A DNA stretch of 43,349 nt from Pseudomonadota bacterium (GCA_018242045.1 JAFECR010000008.1:1-43349), one strand, 5' to 3'; positions 35,666-43,349 are shown, counted from the first letter of the stretch. Notes: a model not told the origin generated them from the sequence alone. Program-made: numbers and translations.

Positions 35666-37165
35666 ATGAAGCATAAAAGATATTTAAATACGCTATTTAC
35701 CTTCCTTGGTTTCGTGATCATCGGCTGGCTGTCATTTGCCCATCCCGATTGGTTATTACTGGATGCCATATTTACCTATATTTTTGGCTACCTCCTGTTA
35801 TTAATATGTTTAACACCGGCAGGCAACATTAGGTTTGGTTCGCAAAACACCTCAACATGGCTAAGCTGGTTTTCAAAACTAATGAAAGGGCAATTGGCTT
35901 TATTTGTTTTGAGTCTGTGTGCGTATATTGCTTTTTTTTATAAAGGTCCTGCTTTTGCAACAGGTGGGCTTGATCTTGCTTTTGCTTATGACACGGTTGC
36001 TGGGTTTACCAAGTGGCAGTGGGGGATTTTTCCTTGGGGCTTATATGGCCTTTGGGGGATTGTTATTGCTTATGTAGTCTATCTTAAAAAAGGCGAGCCC
36101 TTTTTTTACCAGTTGGCACGTGGTTTTACTGCCAAGTCCTTTGAGCCTACGGTTAAAACTTTTGTCGAAGGCAGTGTGAGTGGTGCTAGCATCATGGCAA
36201 TTTCATTAGCAGCTTGCGCTATTATTCTTATTTTAACTTATGGCATTGATCTTATTTTTAATGTTAATCACTTTGCCTTACCTATTTTAACTTTTATGGT
36301 GGTTTCGTTTTTTACCCCAATTATTTCTTTTAAATGGGGACGTAAATTATTTAATGCCATGACCATACGAAAAAATGCTTATTTCACCTTGTATTTTTTT
36401 ATGATTATCAGCATGGTGATTGTATTGATCATATGCGGTTTTGTTGTGAGTTGGTTTATTAGAACCTATCCTGAGATTTATAAACTGCAATGTCAGCAAT
36501 GTGGTAATTATTTTGCCAATGTCCCGCAAGAAATACGCTTTGCAGCCGTGTATTGGGGGTGGTGGGTTATTTGGGCACCCTTAGCAGGTTCTTATCTGGC
36601 ATCTATTTCAAAAGGCAGAACGCTACGCGAAGTGATTCTCGGTTTGTTTTTACTGCCAGCGGTGCTGTTGTTGATAATTGCTAAATGGGGCTTAGTGCCT
36701 TTTACTAATCTATTTGCCTGGTTGCAACAACTGGCCTTATTTGCTTTATCAGGCTTTTCCTTTGTGAACCATGAAGCTTATCTTAAAGCAGGCTTATCAT
36801 TGCAATTTATCGTTTTAGGTTTAATTACTTGGTTTATCCTTGTAAATACGCTAAAAGATTTTAAAGATACTCAGGTTTTTCATAGTGGCTTTATGGCGCC
36901 CTCTGCTAATGCCAAAACAGGCCGACTTTGGTTAAAAGATGCTACCAAATACCAAGGGGTGAGCAAATTGGCTCAAAAGCTTGCGCTAGCGATTGTAGGC
37001 ACGATTTTTATCCATGCCCTTTCCGGTTGGTATGGGATCCAGCTTGAAGTCGCCGCTATGGGAATTTTGCTCATCAATGTGGCCTATACAGGTTTTCATT
37101 TTATTATTTGGCGATTCTACAAAGATAGGGTCTGGCTCGGAAATCAAAATATCCCTCCTTATTAA
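35666..37165 (+). CDS. BCCT-family (betaine/choline/carnitine) transporter-like protein
   Basis: A 499-residue polytopic protein with about twelve hydrophobic segments. The BCCT signature helix is recognisable: YWGWWVIWAPLAGSYLASISKGRTLREVILG (residues about 296-326), matching the family's Trp-rich WxWWxxWAP...ISRGRTIREF element. The early GGLDLAFAYDT/FTKWQWGIFPWGLYG stretch is also typical. BCCT carriers take up betaine, carnitine or choline using ion gradients or by exchange. Some substrate-cage aromatic residues appear replaced, so specificity is uncertain. Start: ATG 35666 gives a normal Lys-rich N terminus; a TTG at 35648 lies inside the hairpin. It follows icmX but is not a known Dot/Icm part. 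Import of host osmolytes is a plausible intracellular role. Confidence 0.8.
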   Translation: MKHKRYLNTLFTFLGFVIIGWLSFAHPDWLLLDAIFTYIFGYLLLLICLTPAGNIRFGSQNTSTWLSWFSKLMKGQLALFVLSLCAYIAFFYKGPAFATGGLDLAFAYDTVAGFTKWQWGIFPWGLYGLWGIVIAYVVYLKKGEPFFYQLARGFTAKSFEPTVKTFVEGSVSGASIMAISLAACAIILILTYGIDLIFNVNHFALPILTFMVVSFFTPIISFKWGRKLFNAMTIRKNAYFTLYFFMIISMVIVLIICGFVVSWFIRTYPEIYKLQCQQCGNYFANVPQEIRFAAVYWGWWVIWAPLAGSYLASISKGRTLREVILGLFLLPAVLLLIIAKWGLVPFTNLFAWLQQLALFALSGFSFVNHEAYLKAGLSLQFIVLGLITWFILVNTLKDFKDTQVFHSGFMAPSANAKTGRLWLKDATKYQGVSKLAQKLALAIVGTIFIHALSGWYGIQLEVAAMGILLINVAYTGFHFIIWRFYKDRVWLGNQNIPPY

Positions 37166-37264
37166 AAATATTAAGAGATAATGCACCTGTTTATTATTTA
37201 AGTTTAGGGAACCTCCTGAAAGTATTTCTTGTCTCATCATTAAAAGATATTTTTGGGGGAAAAT

Positions 37265-40200
37265 ATGACAGCAGAGGGCCCAAAGAAAGGATCTGACAAG
37301 CAAGGACCGCCCTACAAAGATCCAGAAGCATTTGCCAAAGCATTAAAAGAGCATAACATAGCAAGATTAAAAACATTGAAGATCGAAGATTTTGCACGGG
37401 CTCACAAAGACAAATATGGTCCAAATCTTCAGCTTATGGCCAATGATGTCAAAGTTATTCCCCACAAGGTGAGAGATGAGATTTTGCTTGCGACTTCTAA
37501 AGCAGAACAACAAAAAATCTTTAATTATTATTTGCAAGTTATTGATGAAAGTGTGAAGATTCAGGATTTAGCAAGTGCGTATTTAATATTTCAAGGGCTA
37601 ACGTTACCACCAATAGGTAATAGATTAAACTATCTTTCTGAAGGAAAACAAAATGAGGAGTTGCTAAGTCAATTTAATGAGCTTTTTGATCCGGAGAAAA
37701 ATTTTAAAAACTTACGTGATCATATGCAAAGCATTAAAGGTATTAGGATCCCTGTGTTACCTATCTTGTTTAGAGACATAACCCTTATTAATGAAGGCAA
37801 TCAATTATCGGAATTTGATATTGAAAATGAAGTAATCGAAAAGCTAATTAAAAGTGAAGAAGAAGTTAAAGAAATCATTGATTTTGAGATAGTTGGCGCA
37901 TTAAAAAGAAGTATTGAAACAGCAGAGCCGCTTAAGAAAGAACTTGAGGCCTTGAACAAACAAAAAAGTAAAATCTCGGATGATGCCTACTTAATTTCGA
38001 AAATTAATAATCTTAAAAAACATTATGATCCACATATTCAAATTCAAACTCAATTGAAAGTAACAATTTTAGATAAAATTAAATCAAACAAAGAGAAAGT
38101 ACAATCATTATATGAAAAAAAGAATAAGCTAGATGATTTGCTAAAAAAAATGGATAATGATGATAAAAAGGAAGAGCTCCTAGCTGTAAATAAGGAAATA
38201 GCATTATTAACACCCGCTGAAAAAAAACTTTATGAAATAGCTGAGTATGCAGAAGAACGAAAGAACGATATTGGAGGGCTCACCCAATTTGGGCAAAAGA
38301 AAATTAAGGAATTAGTTTATGAAGTGGTTGACGTAACAAAGCAAATTGGAAGTATTGCAAGACACGAACCTAAAGTTCAAGAGACGATAGTAAATTGGCT
38401 AGAATCAGACGTTCTATCGGAAAAAATCGCTTATAACCGATCCCTTGATATTTTTCCAAGACCAGTAGAAGGTGAAAAACCTAAAGAACCTTTTCAGGAT
38501 GTCAAAATCCCAATTCAACAGGTATTACATTCAAACAAAGTTCTGCTATATGATAAATTTTTTGAAATTTTAAGAACGAGGGAAAATTATATTCCTCCTT
38601 TAAAGGCAATAGATTTAAAAGAACTTTCATCAGGCCAAGCAAAACAATTTAAAAATATTTGTAAGGAGCTAGGGTTTGAATTAGACCATGAAGACAAAGA
38701 AACATATAGCATATCAGAAGAAAACGCCAAGTTTTTAGAAAAAAAATTAATGGAATTGAAGACATACAAACCTGAAGGGGATAAGGCGCCTCAAGCAGAA
38801 AAAACGGTGCAACCAGAAACTGTCAAAACAGCAACAACAACTCAACAAACATCAACACCGCAATCGGTCCAAACACAGCCATCAGAACAGAAACCCTCAA
38901 GACAACAACCAATACAGCAAACAGAACAAAAACCACTGCAACAGACAGAGCAAAAACCGCTATCGCAGTCAGAGCAAATCTCATCTGAGCACCAAGCACA
39001 ATTAAATGCACAACCCCAAACTTCTGAAATACAGATAGTTATCCGAAAAACAATGCAATATCCTAAAAGACAAGGTCGAGCACGTCAAAACAAAAATAAA
39101 GATGAAAATAAAGATAACAAAATAGAAACAGTCAAGGTAGAAAAGGAAAAAGAAACAATCGCTAATCGAAAGAAAACGCCATTGAAGCAACGTAAACTTA
39201 TTAGAGATGAAAGAGAAGAGAAACAGCTTGCAGACATTCGAAAAAAACGAGCACAAGAACAATCAGAAAAACAAGCACAAGTAAAAGACAAAGCACAAGA
39301 ACAAATACAAGACCAAGCAAAAGATCAAATGCAAGTAAAAGACAAAGCACAAGGACAAGTACATGACCAAGCAAAAGATCAAGCGCAAGTAAAAGACCAA
39401 GATCAAGCAAAGCTTTCCAGTGTAGGAAAAAAGATACCATCTGCGCCAGCTGCAACTCTTGTTTCTCAAGTTGCTGTACCAATCCGACCTATAGCAGAAC
39501 TTCCTAAAGGAAAGCCAGAAATAAAACCCAAATCAGCAAACCAAGGTGGAATAGCATTATTTACCGTAAATATTAAACGAAAGTCTAAGGAATTAGGAAG
39601 TGCGGTTGCAGATTTAAATCAAGGTGAAGAGCTTGATGCAGAACAAGAAGAACAAGCTTCATCAGCAAAAGCATTATTTGAAATGGATGCTAGTGTTGAT
39701 GTCAAAGATGAAAGCACAGCGCTTTTTCAAACATCCAAAAACATGACTTATGCTAAAGGCCGTGAAAATGCGAGAGTGGGCTTAGCTTTGGGAGAAGCAA
39801 CGGCGAGGATGAACGAAATTAAAAGCTACCAAAGTAAATTTCTAGGTGATAAAGATTTTGAAGTATTTCAAGAAAAATATAGCACATCCCTTTTTCAAGA
39901 ACTAACTAAAATAATGAATGAAAAGAAAAATCTCGATGAGCTTGTTTCCTACGTTAGTTTTATAACGAGAGGCGTGCATCAAGAGTGCAAAGCGGATAAT
40001 GGTTTAGACAGTGATAAATCGAATGCTTTGAAGATAAAATTAATGGCTTTAGAAAAATTGCAGGCCATTATTTCAAGTATGCAAGTTTTAGAAAAACACC
40101 ATAGTCGATACACGAAAGCACAATTTTCAAAACAATTGGCTACATTAGACGCTATCTTAAGGCAACAAGGCACTCCTATATCGCCCGAGGAGTTATATAA

Positions 40201-40900
40201 TTTTAAGGAAAGTTTAACGGCAGTGGCAGAACATCATTTGATGAAAAAGAATTACTATCATCCTAAAAACATTGGTTATGCTGCATTTGACACAACTAAA
40301 CCAGAGCTTGATTTGTCACAACATCGTTTTTCCAGCGTCAGATCCATTAAGGTGGAACACACCGATGCTGGCAAAGATGTAAAATTGAGCTTTAGCTATA
40401 ATCGAAGTAAAATGCTTGATGGATGGCATTCAGTTAAAACTTATCAATTAAATAAAATGCAAGATCAAGTTCGTGATGCGCTTTTAATCGCTATCAATGA
40501 ATATGATAAAGGCAGTGAAAAAAGCCCCATCAATATTAATTACAAACCAAAGGAACTCAAGCAACCTGAAGCTGCATTGGCGCTATTGGTCGCTTTAAAA
40601 GAAAGGGCCATTATACAAGGCAAGCAATTTTATGTGTTTGATCCAAATACACATAAAAGAGTCGTCATAACGCCAAAAGCATCCTGCTCAGAGGAAGAAA
40701 AAGCTTGTTTTACACATTTTGCAGAAGAAAAACCTGCTCATAAAGGAAAAATTCGCAATAAAACCGCAGGAGAGATCCTTGGTGTTGATCCAGAAAATTT
40801 ACAAGCAACGTTTCAACCGATTGTTGATGCGCAAAAGTCTCAATCAACGATGGACAAAATTGGTCACCAATACAGTAATAAAGGTGGATTTAGAATATAG
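37265..40900 (+). CDS. Large protein with N-terminal RasGEF-like domain (putative effector)
   Basis: A 1,211-residue protein. Residues about 20-210 read like a Cdc25-type RasGEF catalytic domain: DPEAFAKALKEHNIARLKTL (start of fold), IFNYYLQVIDESVKIQDLASAYLIFQGL (compare the FI.IA....L.N...A..I..GL helix) and RIPVLPILFRDITLINEGN (compare IPFLGVYLTDLTFIEEGN). A coiled-coil region follows (about 200-330), then more helices, a Gln/Thr/Pro-rich linker (about 502-592), a charged region with an 18-residue tandem repeat (672-716) and an unrecognised C-terminal domain (about 780-1211). The start ATG 37265 follows GGGGGA; an in-frame TTG at 37253 is rejected. Ras-type GEF domains are essentially eukaryotic but occur in Legionella effectors, so activation of a host small GTPase after Dot/Icm delivery is the inference. 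Confidence 0.85.
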   Translation: MTAEGPKKGSDKQGPPYKDPEAFAKALKEHNIARLKTLKIEDFARAHKDKYGPNLQLMANDVKVIPHKVRDEILLATSKAEQQKIFNYYLQVIDESVKIQDLASAYLIFQGLTLPPIGNRLNYLSEGKQNEELLSQFNELFDPEKNFKNLRDHMQSIKGIRIPVLPILFRDITLINEGNQLSEFDIENEVIEKLIKSEEEVKEIIDFEIVGALKRSIETAEPLKKELEALNKQKSKISDDAYLISKINNLKKHYDPHIQIQTQLKVTILDKIKSNKEKVQSLYEKKNKLDDLLKKMDNDDKKEELLAVNKEIALLTPAEKKLYEIAEYAEERKNDIGGLTQFGQKKIKELVYEVVDVTKQIGSIARHEPKVQETIVNWLESDVLSEKIAYNRSLDIFPRPVEGEKPKEPFQDVKIPIQQVLHSNKVLLYDKFFEILRTRENYIPPLKAIDLKELSSGQAKQFKNICKELGFELDHEDKETYSISEENAKFLEKKLMELKTYKPEGDKAPQAEKTVQPETVKTATTTQQTSTPQSVQTQPSEQKPSRQQPIQQTEQKPLQQTEQKPLSQSEQISSEHQAQLNAQPQTSEIQIVIRKTMQYPKRQGRARQNKNKDENKDNKIETVKVEKEKETIANRKKTPLKQRKLIRDEREEKQLADIRKKRAQEQSEKQAQVKDKAQEQIQDQAKDQMQVKDKAQGQVHDQAKDQAQVKDQDQAKLSSVGKKIPSAPAATLVSQVAVPIRPIAELPKGKPEIKPKSANQGGIALFTVNIKRKSKELGSAVADLNQGEELDAEQEEQASSAKALFEMDASVDVKDESTALFQTSKNMTYAKGRENARVGLALGEATARMNEIKSYQSKFLGDKDFEVFQEKYSTSLFQELTKIMNEKKNLDELVSYVSFITRGVHQECKADNGLDSDKSNALKIKLMALEKLQAIISSMQVLEKHHSRYTKAQFSKQLATLDAILRQQGTPISPEELYNFKESLTAVAEHHLMKKNYYHPKNIGYAAFDTTKPELDLSQHRFSSVRSIKVEHTDAGKDVKLSFSYNRSKMLDGWHSVKTYQLNKMQDQVRDALLIAINEYDKGSEKSPININYKPKELKQPEAALALLVALKERAIIQGKQFYVFDPNTHKRVVITPKASCSEEEKACFTHFAEEKPAHKGKIRNKTAGEILGVDPENLQATFQPIVDAQKSQSTMDKIGHQYSNKGGFRI
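39278..39412 (+). repeat. 54-bp tandem repeat (2.5 units) in the RasGEF-like gene
   Basis: Units at 39278-39331 and 39332-39385 differ at only a few bases, with a partial third unit to 39412. Each encodes 18 residues of pattern QVKDKAQxQxxDQAKDQx, a highly charged helical linker. The near-identity suggests recent slippage, so copy number may vary between strains. Confidence 0.88.
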
Positions 40901-40905
40901 TGCTT

Positions 40906-41760
40906 TTATTTCTTTGATTTATATCCTGGCTTTAAAGGCGCCTTGCTCGCACTTCGTGTATTGTCTTCTTGTTCTTCAACTTGTTTGCGATGCTTGCCTG
41001 CTTCTTGGGTTTTGCGGCTTTCTGCTTGAAGCGCTGCTTTTTCTTCCGGCAACACGGTTAAATCGTTACCTAAACTGGCAATTTGCATTACTTCTTGCAC
41101 GCTAATACCTAATACTTTGGCGATTTGTGCGACAGAGCAAAATCCAATTAAATACCAACACAACACCCATTGTCTTAGGGCCCGTATTTCGCCAATGGGC
41201 AAACCTGTAAAATCATCAAAATCGCATGGGCTACCATCACCTTTACAATTTAGGCATATATAGTAATGGCGTTTATCAATGGCATTACTTGGCGGATCTC
41301 TTCTTACCACATTGGTGGAATGACAACGTGGACAAACAACCCCTTGTGGCCAACGTAACATTTTGAGTGTTTTAAAAATTTCAGTTTCACCAAGCAAATT
41401 TTTAATTGCAGCGATTCGGGAATCGACCTGAGTTCCTCTTGGCAAATCGCGTAATCGTTTTAATGCTTTGAGATTGTCATCTTCAGGTTCATTAGGCACT
41501 TTCTTTTCCTCTTCCTTGGAATCGACAGGTTTTTTTGCGTTGGCGCAGATAGGCTTTATTACTTGTTTTGCGGGAGGTTCAGATAATTGAAAAGTAATAT
41601 CACCTTTAGTTCGGCTTGAAGTATTAAAAAAGGCTGTAGGAAGTTTTTGATGTTTATTGAGAATGGTGGTATTCCCTTCATCTTTTGGATTGAAGGGCGC
41701 TGCTACGCTATCCTGCGAGGAAGTAATTAAGGATGTTATTTTTTTTAGCCAGTCGGGCAT
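40906..41760 (-). CDS. Transposase-type zinc-ribbon protein lacking a catalytic domain
   Basis: A 284-residue protein. The N-terminal half (1-125) is polar and unrecognised. Residues 133-235 match the zinc-ribbon head of IS1595-type transposases: LRWPQGVVCPRC (Cys143, Cys146), then YICLNC (Cys169, Cys172), FTGLPIGEIRALRQWVLCWYLI and an HTH-like SVAQIAKVLGISVQEV. The DDE nuclease domain that should follow is absent; instead there is a short Lys/Glu-rich tail. It is therefore either a domesticated DNA-binding protein, perhaps a regulator, or a truncated transposase with a foreign N terminus. The intact frame and separate N-terminal domain favour domestication. It converges on the RasGEF-like gene with a 5-bp gap. 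Confidence 0.75.
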   Translation of the reverse strand: MPDWLKKITSLITSSQDSVAAPFNPKDEGNTTILNKHQKLPTAFFNTSSRTKGDITFQLSEPPAKQVIKPICANAKKPVDSKEEEKKVPNEPEDDNLKALKRLRDLPRGTQVDSRIAAIKNLLGETEIFKTLKMLRWPQGVVCPRCHSTNVVRRDPPSNAIDKRHYYICLNCKGDGSPCDFDDFTGLPIGEIRALRQWVLCWYLIGFCSVAQIAKVLGISVQEVMQIASLGNDLTVLPEEKAALQAESRKTQEAGKHRKQVEEQEDNTRSASKAPLKPGYKSKK

Positions 41761-41934
41761 AATTTTAGTGCTACTCCATTTATTTCATTAACATCTGTCC
41801 TTGTGATCCTTTGGTTATAGTTATTTTACTAGTATATTTTTTCCATTTTCCCACGGTCTTTCATAAATTAATTGTTAAAACCAAAGCATTTCACGGCTAG
41901 TTATTAAACCTTATTCTTAAGAGTTGGTCAACTT

Positions 41935-42195
41935 TTACGGTTTTGGTTTTGCTCTAAAATGGGGTAATTGAATACCACATTGTGTTTCTATTTGTGTGGT
42001 TAAAGTGTTAAAAGTAGGCTGACCCTTTTGTTGAGCTTCACGAAGCAAAGGTAAAAATGCTTTATTTTTAAAAAATACATCATTAATTGTACTAATATTT
42101 TCAATGGTACTTTTAACTTGGCTTAATAAAAACCTGTCATCTTGGCTTTCATCTAAATAATTCTGTAGTTTGGCGATATCAGGAGACTTAGACAT
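41935..42195 (-). CDS. Small protein of unknown function, downstream of the recombinase-like gene
   Basis: An 86-residue, mostly helical protein without signal peptide, membrane helix or recognised domain. ATG 42195 is preceded by GGAG at 4-5 bases and lies 18 bp after the recombinase-like gene, so the two form an operon. A role tied to the recombinase-like protein is possible but unsupported beyond position. The 174 bp that follow (41761-41934) hold no gene I can see. Confidence 0.65.
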   Translation of the reverse strand: MSKSPDIAKLQNYLDESQDDRFLLSQVKSTIENISTINDVFFKNKAFLPLLREAQQKGQPTFNTLTTQIETQCGIQLPHFRAKPKP

Positions 42196-42213
42196 TTTAA
42201 CTCCGAATTTATC

Positions 42214-43200
42214 TCACATAGAGGCTTGCGCAGGAACAGTGACTCCAATCATTTTCAATTCTTGAGTAAATACATCTTCAGTTAGTTCGTCAAGATGGTA
42301 CTTTTCAAGTATTGGCATAAGTTCAATGACAAACTCATTGAATCGCATTATATCATGTAATTGCTTAATTCTCTCGCTTACCTTATCGACGCCTTCCTCA
42401 TTCCAAGGATGTCCTTGCGGAGAAGGGATCCCTAATTTATTTAATAATTCAGCAATCTGGGCTGAGGTCATTTGTTTTGCTCGATATTCCAGAAATTGTT
42501 TTTCTAAATTAAGCGCAGATTCGTTAAACTTAATCCTTTCTAAAACTTTTTGCAGTTGACTTAAAACCCATTGGCCGCCTTCAGGCGCGGTAAACCCTTC
42601 TTCATTTAAAGCACTTACCATTTTACGTTGTGAGTAACCTTTTAGCCGGTAACTATTGATCACAGGTTGTAGCATCAATGCAAAAACAATAGCATTATCT
42701 ATTTTTGGTTTATTTACTTTACTGATAACATCTGAGGCATGAGGATTGCCTGATTTGGCGGTAGTTCGACTTAAACCTGCTTTAATAAGTTGTCCATGTA
42801 ATTCTCTTTGTTTTTTTGCATGTTCAACTAGCGCGGCAAAATTGTCTTTTTTAATGAAGGGTTGATCACAACAATGAAATTCAACATTTTCATTGGCAAT
42901 TAAGCGTAGTATTTGCTTAGCAAAACTTTCATTATTGGTAAGATTTCTGATTTCTCCAATGATAAGGCTTGCATTTTTTTCAAGACAAAAAGACACAGCT
43001 TCTTCAAGTTCAGGCCAACGGTGGCGATGACGTTGCTCTTCACCGATTTCTGTAAAGGTTTTTAATAACGTCCCACTATGTTGGGTGATATGTTCCTGGA
43101 TGCGTTTTTCTTGTGTATACAAGGCTTGATTGGAGAAAATAACTTGTGGACCTGCACGACGCGAAGGATTAATGATATATGCCACAAATAAATTAGACAC
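42214..43200 (-). CDS. Serine-recombinase-like protein with degraded active site
   Basis: A 328-residue protein with a resolvase-like N-terminal fold: AYIINPSRRAG where recombinases have YxRVST, FTEIGEEQRHRHRWPELEEAV corresponding to the ExxSGxxxxRPxL region, LIIGEIRNLTNN in place of the vxKLDRLsR segment, then FHCCDQPF and a long helix. Two recombinase-type helical modules follow: LKGYSQRKMVSALNEEGFTAPEGGQW (187-211) and MTSAQIAELLNKLGIPSPQGHPW (244-266). The usual catalytic Arg positions read Asn and the Ser is displaced, so I expect DNA binding without strand exchange. It heads a two-gene operon and starts 89 bp from the right copy of the window-spanning inverted repeat. Confidence 0.75.
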   Translation of the reverse strand: MSNLFVAYIINPSRRAGPQVIFSNQALYTQEKRIQEHITQHSGTLLKTFTEIGEEQRHRHRWPELEEAVSFCLEKNASLIIGEIRNLTNNESFAKQILRLIANENVEFHCCDQPFIKKDNFAALVEHAKKQRELHGQLIKAGLSRTTAKSGNPHASDVISKVNKPKIDNAIVFALMLQPVINSYRLKGYSQRKMVSALNEEGFTAPEGGQWVLSQLQKVLERIKFNESALNLEKQFLEYRAKQMTSAQIAELLNKLGIPSPQGHPWNEEGVDKVSERIKQLHDIMRFNEFVIELMPILEKYHLDELTEDVFTQELKMIGVTVPAQASM

Positions 43201-43266
43201 AAATACTCCATTTAATATTAATTAAGTGTGAGCCTACAATTGCAAAGCACTATAGACCTAGTATAG

Positions 43267-43272
43267 ATTATA
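43267..43272 (-). promoter_or_regulatory. -10 element upstream of the recombinase-like gene
   Basis: TATAAT on the minus strand, 66 bases before ATG 43200, within AAAGATATAATC, the same 12-mer as at the dotD -10. The -35 position falls at the inner edge of the right inverted repeat (43289 onward) and does not match consensus. Confidence 0.4.
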
Positions 43273-43288
43273 TCTTTGCTATATATCC

Positions 43289-43315
43289 ATATACTCTTTC
43301 CATTTTGAATTTAGG
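43289..43315 (+). repeat. Right copy of the 27-bp window-spanning inverted repeat
   Basis: Starts ATATACTCTTTCCA and matches the minus strand of 7-33 at 24 of 27 bases. It lies just upstream of the promoter of the recombinase-like gene. Beyond it, 43316-43349 (beginning CTTTGTTGC) has no readable gene. The preceding GG with CTTTGTTG is reminiscent of some insertion-sequence ends, but too little is visible to assign it. Confidence 0.8.
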
Positions 43316-43349
43316 CTTTGTTGCTTGCGCTTACTCACCCCAGTCATGT

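Noticed and set aside
40906..41760. Calling the zinc-ribbon gene icmJ/dotN
   Set aside because: DotN also has zinc-binding Cys, but the motif spacing and HTH segment here fit the transposase zinc-ribbon family, not DotN.
1..43349. tRNA or rRNA genes as island insertion points
   Set aside because: No cloverleaf-like or rRNA sequence was recognised anywhere, including the two ends.

Overview
The window is a low-GC gammaproteobacterial region that carries most of a Dot/Icm (type IVB) secretion locus. Gene content and protein-level similarity point to the order Legionellales (Legionella, Coxiella, Rickettsiella, Berkiella-like). The gene order is not that of Legionella pneumophila, because icmT sits with dotDCB and the icmL-K-E-G-B genes, and icmS with icmP and icmO. 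I therefore favour an intracellular or host-associated relative without naming a species. All identifications come from reading motifs and remembered family features; no database search was run.

Layout. (1) 1-3902: a large F-box-like/leucine-rich-repeat protein (minus strand, effector-like), divergent from an ABCD/YddA-type ABC transporter. (2) 3909-15650, minus strand: a compact operon transcribed dotD-dotC-dotB-icmT-icmL(x3)-icmK/dotH-icmE/dotG-icmG/dotF-icmB/dotO. It encodes outer-membrane core lipoproteins, the DotH/DotG/DotF channel, three DotI-type inner-membrane proteins and two ATPases. (3) 15920-19821, plus strand: icmS-icmP/dotM-icmO/dotL, the coupling-protein module. (4) 20048-28066: accessory genes, namely a short and a 1,869-residue coiled-coil protein, an unrecognised 264-residue protein, a strong bidirectional terminator, and a convergent gene whose product has a Cys-His amidase/protease-like core and an N-terminal bipartite nuclear-localisation-like motif. 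(5) 28256-33019, minus strand: icmV followed by two tandem dotA genes. (6) 33462-37165, plus strand: icmW, a small secreted Gly/Thr protein, icmX and a BCCT-type transporter. (7) 37265-43200: a large protein with an N-terminal RasGEF-like domain, then minus-strand genes for a transposase-type zinc-ribbon protein, a small protein and a degenerate serine-recombinase-like protein.

Together these encode most of the secretion machine (DotA, B, C, D, F, G, H, I, L, M, O; IcmS, T, V, W, X) with several plausible substrates interleaved. I do not find icmQ/icmR, icmN/dotK, icmC/dotE, icmD/dotP, icmJ/dotN, icmF or icmH/dotU here, so the rest of the system must lie elsewhere or be absent.

The most unexpected observations are: a 27-bp inverted repeat (24/27 identical) at the two extreme ends of the window, with a recombinase-like gene beside one copy; the RasGEF-like effector candidate; the NLS-bearing Cys-His protein; three full-length IcmL/DotI paralogues; tandem dotA genes; a probable CTG start for one icmL gene; a four-codon upstream ORF overlapping the icmK start; and a repeated ATAGGTCA motif in the icmV-icmW intergenic region.
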